NCBI RefSeq assembly: GCF_034931045.1
Contig: NZ_JAYGHH010000008.1
Span: 89,909 to 153,908, forward strand
Direction of reading: 5' to 3'
Origin: Nodularia sp034931045
Lineage (GTDB): Bacteria > Cyanobacteriota > Cyanobacteriia > Cyanobacteriales > Nostocaceae
Length of the DNA: 64,000 bases
In this document: one piece after another, positions 19,912-29,100 of the stretch
Layout of the letters: each line of letters starts with the position of its first letter
How positions within the stretch are numbered: position 1 is the first letter of the stretch
The notes under the pieces: model-generated
What the model saw: only the letters and a program-made list of their open reading frames with translations
Told to the model about the DNA's origin: nothing
The model's database searches: none
Program-made: the position numbers and the translations under genes

Positions 19912-20100
19912 ATTTCTCTATCTCTGTGTCCTCTGCGTCTCTGCGGTATGGCTAACGCCACGCTCCGCGAACGTTAAAAAAATACCGTTAAGAATTCAAA
20001 TAGGATTGCTATATTCCCACCTCCTCATAAAACCTCCGCGTACCTACCCTCCGGGAACGCCTAAAGGCGAATGCGTAAACCTCCGCGCCCCTTTGCGTTA
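19912..20100. repeat. Repeat-rich intergenic stretch
   Basis: Between two small genes lie several Nostoc-type dispersed repeats: tgtcctctgcgtctctgcgg, a palindrome-rich gctaacgccacgctccgcgaacg block, and cctccgggaacgcctaaaggcg followed by cctccgcgcccctttgcg. They produce spurious open frames but no gene I can support. Confidence 0.6.
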
Positions 20101-20116
20101 AAAACCAAACCTCAAC

Positions 20117-20563
20117 ATGAAACTAGAACTCCTAACCCCCTGGGAACTCCCCATCAAAAGTAACTTAACTCAAAACAATCAAATTCAAATTCAAAAAGTG
20201 TTGAAAGAACTATTAACAGCACTAACTCAACCCAATATTCAACAAAATATCACCATCATCGAAAATCTGATCATGGAATTTGAAATATATGATGTATTCA
20301 CCCCCGAAATAACATCAACAAACACAACATTAAAATATTGGGAAATTGAAGACTTTGATACTTACTTTCAAGTAAATCATGTCCAAAGCACCGAACCGGA
20401 AATATGTTTAGTAAAAAGTTTATTATCCACAATTAAAACATTTTTATGCTTAAATCAAAATAACATCAACTTAGATGTAACTCAAATCAACTTACAACGA
20501 GAAGGTTTTTTAACTTATATTTATTTATTAGGGCGAGTTTTTCAGCTTGAACTAGAGTTATGA
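20117..20563 (+). CDS. Unrecognised 148-residue protein in the biosynthetic cluster
   Basis: The start ATG at 20117 follows aaacctcaac. The product is soluble-looking, with Asn/Gln/Ile-rich composition, a run of predicted helix (IQKVLKELLTALTQPNIQQN) and a C-terminal hydrophobic helix (FLTYIYLLGRVFQLELEL). I see no catalytic motif and do not recognise it. The stop overlaps the next start (ATGA, 20560-20563), so it is coupled to the following gene and the two products may act together. Confidence 0.65.
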   Translation: MKLELLTPWELPIKSNLTQNNQIQIQKVLKELLTALTQPNIQQNITIIENLIMEFEIYDVFTPEITSTNTTLKYWEIEDFDTYFQVNHVQSTEPEICLVKSLLSTIKTFLCLNQNNINLDVTQINLQREGFLTYIYLLGRVFQLELEL

Positions 20564-21166
20564 ACAACTTAAAAATTGAAGCACAGGAAATTTGGCAAGG
20601 TTTTCACTGGTCATTTTTTANNNNNNNNNNNNNNNNNNNNNNNNNNNNNNNTTCAAGGATTAATTATTTGTTTGCGTCGCTTTGAATTATGGCTCACACA
20701 AGGAAACTTACCAGAAGCAAAAACAGAATTAGAAGCTGCTACAAAATTAATGTTAGCATCAGGTGCAGCTATGCAATTAGCTGGTAGCTTAAATCCCGAA
20801 TTGTATGATGTACAAATTCGTCCTTCAATGATGCCTCCTCACGTTAAATCTCATGATTTTAGTGGTTTAATGTCCTGGGAACATTCAGTCCTTGTCAAAG
20901 TTTGGAAGCAGTTGCGCCCCCATTTTGCTAATTTACCAATAGAATTAAAAGAGCAACATCAAGAGTTTGTTGATGCTTATCTTTATCTGGCTTCTTCTCA
21001 TCGCGCAGTTTGTCAAAAATTCGGTGGTGAAGAAAAGGGGAGTTTGCGATTTGAACGGAGTTGTGCTGTTGATGTTTTAGATGCTTTTGCGCGGAGTCGC
21101 TGTCAATTTATTAATCCGGAAAATATGGAGGATAATCTCACGCAGAGGCGCAGAGGCACAGAGTAA
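20560..21166 (+). CDS. Unrecognised ~200-residue protein, interrupted by an assembly gap
   Basis: ATG at 20560 begins MNNLKIEAQEIWQGFHWSFF and runs into 31 N (20621-20651). After the gap a different frame continues as QGLIICLRRFELWLTQGNLP and stops at 21164-21166. The frame change is best explained by an inexact gap length, not a mutation. The second part has conserved-looking segments (SGAAMQLAGSLNPELYDVQ, RPSMMPPHVKSHDFSGLMSW, then SSHRAVCQKFGG) with His, Cys and Trp residues that could be functional, but I do not recognise the family. The last residues (NLTQRRRGTE) are encoded by a dispersed repeat at 21136-21165. It precedes the PKS gene by 44 bp. Confidence 0.65.
21136..21165 (+). repeat. 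Dispersed 'cgcagaggcgcagaggcacagag' repeat forming a C-terminal tail
   Basis: The repeat encodes the last ten residues (NLTQRRRGTE) of the preceding gene and reaches into its stop codon, so the insertion probably replaced the original C terminus. Confidence 0.65.
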
Positions 21167-21210
21167 GATTTATAAGTTTTTTATGAGAGATTTTTAAAAG
21201 TAGAGAAATT

Positions 21211-24200
21211 ATGAATTATTCCATTGATGAGATTAAAAATCACCCTGCATCTGAGCGTATTTTGGCTGCACTTAAAGATGCTAGAATTAAGTTAGAAGCG
21301 GTGGAGTTAGAAAGGTCTGAGCAAATCGCTATTATTGGGATGGCGGGGCGGTTCCCTGGTGCGAGAAATTTAGATGAGTTTTGGCATAATCTCAAAAATG
21401 GTGTTAACTCCATTGAGTTTTTAAATGATGAAGAATTATTAGCTAATGGGGTAAAGCCGGAAGATTTACAAAATCCGCATTATGTCCGGGCTTATGCTAG
21501 TTTCCCAGGAATTGACCAATTTGATGCGGCTTTTTTTGGTTATTCTCCCAGAGAAGCGGAAATTCTTGATCCTCAGCATCGTGTATTTTTAGAATGTGCT
21601 TGGGAAGCGTTAGAAAATGCTGGTTATGATTCACAGCAATATTCAGGAAATATTTCTGTCTATGCTGGGGCTGCACTTAATAGTTATCTTGTCAATTTAT
21701 CGAGTAATTCTCATTACCGAGATTCTGCCAATCATGTGCAGGTTGTTATTAGTAATGTGATGGGTTTAATGCCTACTCGTGTATCTTATAAATTGAATTT
21801 AACTGGTCCGAGTTGTGGTGTTCAAACTGGTTGTTCTACTTCTTTAGTAAGTGTACATCTTGCTGCTCAAAGTTTACTTAGTCGAGAATGTGATATAGCT
21901 CTGGCTGGTGGTGTATCTATCGGTTCAGGAGAAAAGACAGGTTATCTTTATCAAGAAGATGGTGTGCTTTCTCCAGATGGTTATTGTCGTGCTTTTGATG
22001 TGAATGCTAAAGGTACAGTTTTTGGTAATGGTGTGGGTATTGTGGTTCTGAAACGACTGCGGGATGCTATTAAAGATGGCGACCATATTTATGCAATTAT
22101 CAAAGCTACTGCAATTAATAATGATGGTTCGCAAAAAGTTGGTTTGACTGCACCCAGTGTCACAGGACAAGCTCAAGCTATAGCGACTGCTTTAGCAAAA
22201 TCAAAAATAAATCCAGAGACAATTAAATATATTGAAACTCACGGTACTGGAACAGCTTTAGGAGATCCCATTGAAATTGCGGCTTTGACTAAAGCATTTT
22301 CTCCACATACCCATAAAAAACAATTTTGTACGATTGGTTCAGTAAAAACTAATATTGGTCATTTGGATGCGGCTGCGGGTATAAGTGGTTTAATTAAAAC
22401 AGCCCTAATTCTCAAACATCAACAAATTCCCCCCAGTTTAAATTTTACTGCGGTAAATCCCCAAATTGATTTTGCCAATAGTCCATTTTTTGTGAATACT
22501 CAGTTAACATCTTGGACAAATAATGAATACCCTAGAAGAGCAGGTGTGAGTTCTTTTGGTATGGGTGGAACTAATGCTCATGCAATTTTAGAGGAAGCAC
22601 CATCACCATTATCTGCTAATAGTTCCCGTCTTTGGCATTTGCTGACACTATCAGCAAAAACTCTATCAGCTTTAGAAACAGCAACCAAAAATCTCACTGA
22701 ATATTTCCAACAATTTCCTGATGTGGATGTTGCGGATGTAGCTTACACTCTCCAAATTGGTAGAAGAGCATTTAACCATCGTCGCTGCTTAGTTTGTCAA
22801 ACTCCAACGCAAGCAATGGAAATACTCACAGGACTTGATGCTTCTCAACTTTTGAGTCATTCTCCAGAAAATACTGAACCTAGCGTTGTGTTTATGTTTC
22901 CTGGACAGGGTAGCCAATATGTAAATATGGGACAAGAACTGTACGCCACAGAAGCAGTTTTCCGTACACAAGTTGACAATTGCTGTGAATTATTAACTCC
23001 ACATTTAGGTTTAGATTTGCGTTCTATTCTCTTTGTCGAAAAAGATAAAGAAGTAGCAGAGCAAATTGCCTTACTTACCCAAACTGCTTATGCCCAACCT
23101 GCACTATTTGTAGTAGAATACGCCTTGGCTAAACTCTGGTTATCTTATGGTATTCAGCCACAGGCAATGATTGGTCATAGTATAGGTGAATATGTGGCGG
23201 CGACTTTAGCTGGTGTATTCACTTTGGCTGATGCTTTGCTAATAGTTGCACAGCGCGGAAAATTGATGCAAAAATGCCCGTCAGGGGTGATGCTTTCTGT
23301 TTCTCTGGCTGCTGAGAAATTGCAAATGTTGCTGACAGATGATTTAGTGATTGCTGTGCATAATGCACCTCAGTTATGTGTCGTGTCGGGAACAGAAGCA
23401 GCGATTCATCTCTTAGAACAACGTTTAGAAAATGACAATATTCCTCATCGGCGTTTACATACTTCCCACGCTTTCCACTCACCTTTGATGGTAAGTGCGG
23501 TGACTCCTTTGACGGAAATTTTCCAAAATATTCAACTTTCTTCTCCCCAAGTTCCTTTTATTTCTAATGTGACTGGAACTTGGATAACTTCAGAACAAGC
23601 AACAAATCCCAATTATTGGGCGAATCATTTGCGTCAATCTGTGCGATTTGCTGAGGGAATTACCCAACTCCAACAATTACCTAATCAGATTTTATTAGAA
23701 GTTGGTTTTGGTCAAAGTTTGAGTACTTTAGTGAGACAATTTCCCGATGCACATCCAATTTTATCATCTGGACGGCATCCCCAAGATCATCAGTCTGATG
23801 TGGCTGTGATTTGCAAAACTTTGGGACAGCTTTGGTTGAGGGGTGTGAGTGTAAATTGGGCAGAATTTTATGCTGAACAACAACGCCGACGATTACCTCT
23901 ACCTACTTACCCTTTTGAACGTCAGCGCTATTGGGTGGAACGGTATCCACTACTAGAAACTACTTCTACTAGCTCTAAAACACTTCAGAAGCAGGAAGAT
24001 ATCTCAAATTGGTTTTATTTGCCTTCTTGGAGACAAAAGCCTCTATTGCGTTCTGCTGCGCCTCTAAATAAACAGCGCTATTTGGTATTTTGTCATGGTG
24101 GGGGTGTTGGTGAAAAGTTAGTCCAGCAACTTGAGGAAATAGGACAGGATGTAATAACTGTTAAACCTGGAGAAAGATTTACTCAAGCAGGTGATAATTA

Positions 24201-25893
24201 TACGATCGCACTTGATCAACCGGAAGATTACAAAACACTTTGGTTACAATTACAAACAGATGAGCAGTTACCTGATGTAATTTTGCATTCATGGACTCTT
24301 CAAGAACTGACAAATTTTCAACACCAGCAAAATCTTGGTTTTTACAGCTTACTTTGGCTAATTCAGGCGTTATCTTCTTCATCTCCATCTGTGCGAATTT
24401 GTGTATTGACTCAACAAGTACAAAATGTTTTGGGTAATGAAACTGTTAACGCTGATGATGCCACAATTCTGGGTTTAGTCAAGGTAATTCCGCAAGAATA
24501 TCCGAATTTGACTTGTCAACATATTGATGTGTCTATTTCTAATCTTAATTTACAGCAAATAGTTAGGGAAATAACTACAAATTTCCTGGATACTGCTATT
24601 GCTTATCGCGGTCAAACTCGCTGGTTACAAGAATTTACACCGATTTCTTTACCTGATCCTGAAGTTAATCAACTACCTCTGATTTCAGGGGGTGTATATG
24701 TGATTGCTGGGGATTTGGTGGCAGGTTTAGGGTTGATTTATGCTAAGTTTCTATCTGATACGGTGAAGGCTAAGTTGGTGTTTTTGGGACGATCAGATTT
24801 ACCGCAGCCACAACAATGGGATAATTGGTTGGCTACCCACGGTCGTCAAGATGCTGTTAGCCATTGTATTCAACAACTACAAGCTTTACAGGCGCAGGGA
24901 TGTGAATTTTTGTTTAGTAGTGTTGACTTAACCCAGATTGATCAAGTTGAGGAGGCGATCGCTCATTCTCTCACTCAATTTGGTACGATTAACGGTGTGA
25001 TTCACGCTGCGGCAATGGGCGATCGCGCTAGTTGTTTGATTCGCAATCTGACGATGGATGAGTGTGAAAAACAATTCTCTCTGAAAATCCACGGTTTGCT
25101 AACGTTAGAAGCAGCACTAAAAAATCAACCCCTAGACTTCTTCCTTTTACAATCATCTCTCTCATCTGTGGTTGGTGGGATTGGCTTTGCTGCTTATGCT
25201 GGAGCTAACTGCTTTATGGATGCTATATCTCATCAGCGTAGTCAAAACAGTAACACACCCTGGATTAGTATTAACTGGGATGCCGTCAGTTTAGCAGAAA
25301 TCACTACTCCCACAGGTGCAGCCCTCGTAGATTTAGCCATGACTCCCCAGGAAGTTTGGCAAGTTACACAAAGAATTTTAGCTCAACCTGTAGCCGCACA
25401 AATCACCGTTTCTCCCATAGACTTAGAATCTCGCCCACAATCTCAGATTCCAGAAAATAGCATATCTGCAATTAACCACACCCGTCCCCAAATTTCCACT
25501 ACTTATGTTTCCCCCAGCAATGAAATTGAAGCCAGAGTCACCCAAGTAATGGAGAATTTATTGGGAATCTCACCTATAGGGATTCATGATAACTTTTTCG
25601 AGTTGGGAGGACATTCGCTGTTAGCTATTCAAGCAGTTTCTCAACTGCGGTCAGAATTTCAAGTAGAATTACCCATGCGACAATTCTTATTTGAGTCACC
25701 CACCATTGCTGGTATAGCCAAAATTATTCGAGAAAATCAATCACTTATTACTGATGATACAGAAGTTTTGGCTATGTCTAACCTGAGCGAAACAGGGAGG
25801 AAAGAAGAAATCACCGCATTACTCGATCAAGTAGAACAAATGACACCTACCCAAGTACAGGAATATCGTTTGGATACTTTGGAGCCAAGGTAG
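21211..25893 (+). CDS. Type I polyketide synthase module, KS-AT-KR-ACP, KR degenerate
   Basis: 1560 residues. A short N-terminal helix (ERILAALKDARIKLEAVE) suggests docking. The KS has its nucleophile in GCSTSL (Cys208) and both His motifs (THGTGTALGD, KTNIGHLDAAAG). The AT has GHSIGEY (Ser657) and HAFH (753-756), the malonyl-CoA signature. A KR region follows with a structural half from about 930 and a catalytic half from about 1160. Its Ser and Tyr (LLQSSLSSVVGG, GFAAYAGANCF) are present, but the NADPH loop reads VIAGDLVAGLG, not the usual TGGLGGLG, so reduction is doubtful. The ACP has LGGHSLLAIQ near 1469. No DH, ER, methyltransferase or TE is present. The module would add one malonate unit to an NRPS-derived or starter acyl chain and is the last gene of the cluster on this strand. 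Confidence 0.94.
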   Translation: MNYSIDEIKNHPASERILAALKDARIKLEAVELERSEQIAIIGMAGRFPGARNLDEFWHNLKNGVNSIEFLNDEELLANGVKPEDLQNPHYVRAYASFPGIDQFDAAFFGYSPREAEILDPQHRVFLECAWEALENAGYDSQQYSGNISVYAGAALNSYLVNLSSNSHYRDSANHVQVVISNVMGLMPTRVSYKLNLTGPSCGVQTGCSTSLVSVHLAAQSLLSRECDIALAGGVSIGSGEKTGYLYQEDGVLSPDGYCRAFDVNAKGTVFGNGVGIVVLKRLRDAIKDGDHIYAIIKATAINNDGSQKVGLTAPSVTGQAQAIATALAKSKINPETIKYIETHGTGTALGDPIEIAALTKAFSPHTHKKQFCTIGSVKTNIGHLDAAAGISGLIKTALILKHQQIPPSLNFTAVNPQIDFANSPFFVNTQLTSWTNNEYPRRAGVSSFGMGGTNAHAILEEAPSPLSANSSRLWHLLTLSAKTLSALETATKNLTEYFQQFPDVDVADVAYTLQIGRRAFNHRRCLVCQTPTQAMEILTGLDASQLLSHSPENTEPSVVFMFPGQGSQYVNMGQELYATEAVFRTQVDNCCELLTPHLGLDLRSILFVEKDKEVAEQIALLTQTAYAQPALFVVEYALAKLWLSYGIQPQAMIGHSIGEYVAATLAGVFTLADALLIVAQRGKLMQKCPSGVMLSVSLAAEKLQMLLTDDLVIAVHNAPQLCVVSGTEAAIHLLEQRLENDNIPHRRLHTSHAFHSPLMVSAVTPLTEIFQNIQLSSPQVPFISNVTGTWITSEQATNPNYWANHLRQSVRFAEGITQLQQLPNQILLEVGFGQSLSTLVRQFPDAHPILSSGRHPQDHQSDVAVICKTLGQLWLRGVSVNWAEFYAEQQRRRLPLPTYPFERQRYWVERYPLLETTSTSSKTLQKQEDISNWFYLPSWRQKPLLRSAAPLNKQRYLVFCHGGGVGEKLVQQLEEIGQDVITVKPGERFTQAGDNYTIALDQPEDYKTLWLQLQTDEQLPDVILHSWTLQELTNFQHQQNLGFYSLLWLIQALSSSSPSVRICVLTQQVQNVLGNETVNADDATILGLVKVIPQEYPNLTCQHIDVSISNLNLQQIVREITTNFLDTAIAYRGQTRWLQEFTPISLPDPEVNQLPLISGGVYVIAGDLVAGLGLIYAKFLSDTVKAKLVFLGRSDLPQPQQWDNWLATHGRQDAVSHCIQQLQALQAQGCEFLFSSVDLTQIDQVEEAIAHSLTQFGTINGVIHAAAMGDRASCLIRNLTMDECEKQFSLKIHGLLTLEAALKNQPLDFFLLQSSLSSVVGGIGFAAYAGANCFMDAISHQRSQNSNTPWISINWDAVSLAEITTPTGAALVDLAMTPQEVWQVTQRILAQPVAAQITVSPIDLESRPQSQIPENSISAINHTRPQISTTYVSPSNEIEARVTQVMENLLGISPIGIHDNFFELGGHSLLAIQAVSQLRSEFQVELPMRQFLFESPTIAGIAKIIRENQSLITDDTEVLAMSNLSETGRKEEITALLDQVEQMTPTQVQEYRLDTLEPR

Positions 25894-25895
25894 TC

Positions 25896-25999
25896 TTAGA
25901 GACTTCCAAATAAAAAAATATCCCGTCGTTTTGAGAGCAGGGGGAGGAAAGGTCATTTTAGTTGCAGAAATTTGGATCAACTCTTTTGTGGAGTTCTCT
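25896..25999. mobile_element. 104-bp MITE-like repeat, copy 1
   Basis: Nearly identical over 104 bp to 41405-41508, with two mismatches seen by eye (near 25972 and 25983). The ends form an imperfect inverted repeat (GAGACTTCCAA against GAGAACTCCAC). There is no coding capacity. It starts two bases after the PKS stop codon (tag, 25891-25893, then tc). Confidence 0.75.
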
Positions 26000-26053
26000 T
26001 AGTGTAAGGGACTGCCCAAAAAGCACAGTTTGACTATACCAAGCTTATAATTT

Positions 26054-26135
26054 GTGAGAGCGATCGCGATCGCCCTCACAAACCGTCATAATTAGTGAGA
26101 GCGATCGCGATCGCCCTCACAAACCGTCATAATTA
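26054..26135. repeat. Two tandem 41-bp units with HIP1 hairpins
   Basis: Two back-to-back copies (26054-26094 and 26095-26135) of a unit starting GTGAGAGCGATCGCGATCGC. Each contains a near-perfect palindrome (GTGAG...CTCAC around CGATCGCGATCG). They lie between the convergent PKS and metH genes, and the second copy ends in the metH stop codon. They may act as a transcription barrier; there is no clear T-tract. Confidence 0.75.
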
Positions 26136-29100
26136 CGCGCTAAAGTACTTCGCTACCGGGTGATAAGCAATAATCGCCGTTGTAGATTGTTCTGGATAAA
26201 TTTGCTCACTTTCATCCATATACAGATTAATTCTGTCAGCCTCCAACAACTCCAACTGCTTGTACTGGTCTTGAATATTCGGACAAGCCGGATAGCCAAA
26301 ACTATACCGAGAGCCTTGATAACGCTGCGCCAAAATATCCCGAATATTATCCGGTTCATCAGCACCAAAACCCAACTCCCGGCGAATCCTAGCGTGAGTC
26401 CATTCCGCCAAAGCCTCAGCCACCTGCACAGCCAAACCGTGGAAATACAGATAATCAGTGTATTGATTATTAGCAAACAAATTCTGAGCAAACTCCGTCG
26501 CAATATCCCCCACAGTCACCGCCTGCATTGGGAACACATCAATCACCCCCGACTCCTTCGGCGCAAAGTAATCTGCAATACACAACCGCCGCAAAGACCT
26601 CTGCCGGGGAAACTCAAAACTAGCTCTTACCTCCGCGTCCTCTGCGCCTCTGTGGTTAGGATCATAAACATACAAAGTATTCCCCTCAGATTGACAAGGA
26701 AAATACCCATAAACCACCTGCGGATGCAAAAGATTCTCCTCAATTACCCGTTGCTTCCAACTCTCCAAAATCGGATAAACCTTCTCAGCCAAAAAAGCCT
26801 GATACTCCTCCTTAGACTGTTCCTTCGGCTTGCGAAACTGCCATTGTCCAGCAATCAAAGCTTGCAAATCCAAATGCCAAAGTATTTCCTCAATGGGAAT
26901 ATCATCAGGCTTTAATAACTGACTTCCCCAAAAAGGCGGCGTAGGACGTTGAATATCTATCGCCACAGCTTCAGAACGACGGGTATCAATGGGGGCTGGA
27001 GTCTGGGGAGTGGGGACTGCTTCCGTAATTACTTCGCTAGTAATTTCGGCTTCTTCTGTCACCACTTCATCCAAAAATCCCTGGAAATCATCCCAGTTAT
27101 TACAAGCCTTCGCTGGCATTAATTTATCCATGAAGTGTAAATCAGAAAAAGCATCCTTACCATAAACCACCTTACCTTTATAGGTGTTTTGGCAATCTTG
27201 ATGCACAAACTTAGGAGTTAACGCCGCACCACCTAGAATCACCGGCACAGTAATTCCTTTTTCATTAAACGCTTGCAAATTGTCCTTCATAAAAGCAGTG
27301 GACTTGACCAACAACCCACTCATGGCGATACAATCGGCTTTATGCTCTTCGTAAGCTTGAATGATATTTTCCACCGGTTGCTTAATCCCCAGGTTAATCA
27401 CCTTGTAACCATTGTTAGTTAAGATAATATCCACCAAGTTTTTACCAATATCATGGACATCACCTTTAACTGTGGCAATAATAAAGGTTCCTTTGCCATT
27501 GCTATCAGTTTCTGACTTTTCCATGAATGGTTCTAAATATGCAACTGCCGTTTTCATGGTTTCCGCAGATTGCAAGACAAAGGGTAGTTGCATTTGTCCC
27601 GAACCAAATAACTCTCCCACTACTTTCATCCCATCCAGCAGAAATGTGTTGATAATCTGTAAGGCGGGATACTTTTCTAAAGCTTGTGTCAGGAGTTTCT
27701 CTAAACCAATGCGTTCGCCGTCGATGATATGGCGTTTGAGGCGTTCTTCTAGGGGGAGACTTTCATCAACACCTTTGTCGCGTTTGGTTGTTACCCCTTC
27801 AAATAAAGTGGTAAGTTCTCCCAAAGGATCATAAACGCAGACATCACCATCAAATTTTCGTCGGTCATAAATCAAATCGAGACAAACTTGTTGATGCTTG
27901 TCTTCAATTTTAGATAGCGGTAAAATTTTGTTAGGGCTGACAATGGCGGCATCCATTCCGGCTGTCATGGCTTCATGCAAAAACATCGAGTTCAGGACAA
28001 CTCGTGATGCAGGATTTAAACCAAAGGAAATATTTGATATCCCCAAAATAACATGACATCCGGGTAATTCTTGGCGAATGCGACGAATTGACTCAACGGT
28101 GGCTTTGCCATTGGCTCGGTCTTCTTCAATCCCCGTAGAAATCGGTAGGGCTAAAGTATCAAAGAATATTTCTGTTGCCGGGATACCATGTTCTACAGCT
28201 TGACGATAGGCGCGTTGGGCAATTTGAAACTTTTTCTCGGCTGTCCGTGCCATCCCATCTTCATCGATAGTCCCAATGACTATGCCCGCACCATATTTTT
28301 TTGCCAAGTCCAGCACTTTCAGAAAACGTGGTTCGCCGTCTTCGTAATTGGTAGAGTTCAGCAAACACTTACCGCCGGCTACCTTTAAACCCGCCTCCAT
28401 TTTTTCCCATTCTGTGGAGTCCAGCATTAAAGGCAGTGTAACATTATTGACAATGCGTGAAACCAGTTCGTGCATATCCCGGACACCGTTACGTCCCACA
28501 TAATCGACGTTGACATCAAGGATGTGTGCGCCTTCTTTGACTTGCGCCCTAGCCATGGACACTAAGCCGTCCCAATCTTCTGCATTCAGCAAATCACGGC
28601 ATTTTTTGGAACCACTGGCGTTAAGACGTTCCCCAACGATTAAGAAGGAGTTATCTTGGTCGTAAGGCTGAGTGGAATAAATTGATGCTGCGGCTGGTTC
28701 TAAACTATGCTGTCTGATTTTTGGCTTCAGCTGTTTGGCAATTTCTGCTAATTGTTGAATGTGTTCTGGACGTGTCCCACAGCAACCCCCAATCACTTGG
28801 ACACCCAAATCTTCAACAAAATGCATTAACGCCATGCGTAATTCTATTGGTGTCAGGCGGTAATGTGCTTGTCCACCGACGTTCTCTGGTAAACCTGCGT
28901 TGGGTATACAAGAGACTATGAATGGTGAATGTTCGGACAGATATTTGATATGCGGTTTCATCAAGTCTGGCCCGGTGGCACAGTTTAAACCAAGGATATC
29001 TATGGGATATGGGGCTAATATTGTCAGAACAGCGCTGATTTCTGAACCGACAAGCATTGTACCCATGCTTTCCATCGTGACCGATACCATTAATGGGCGG

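Noticed and set aside
19892..20101. A 69-codon frame made largely of Cys/Leu/Arg residues
   Set aside because: Encoded almost entirely by dispersed repeats (tcctctgcgtctctgcgg and palindromes); not a gene.
26054..26135. Possible cobalamin riboswitch for metH
   Set aside because: It lies at the 3' end of metH, and the 140 bp upstream of the metH start show no riboswitch-like structure that I can see.
26160..26915. A 251-codon + strand open frame opposite metH
   Set aside because: Antisense to a certain metH gene, with composition unlike a protein (Ile/Leu/Arg/Ser-rich) and no motif.
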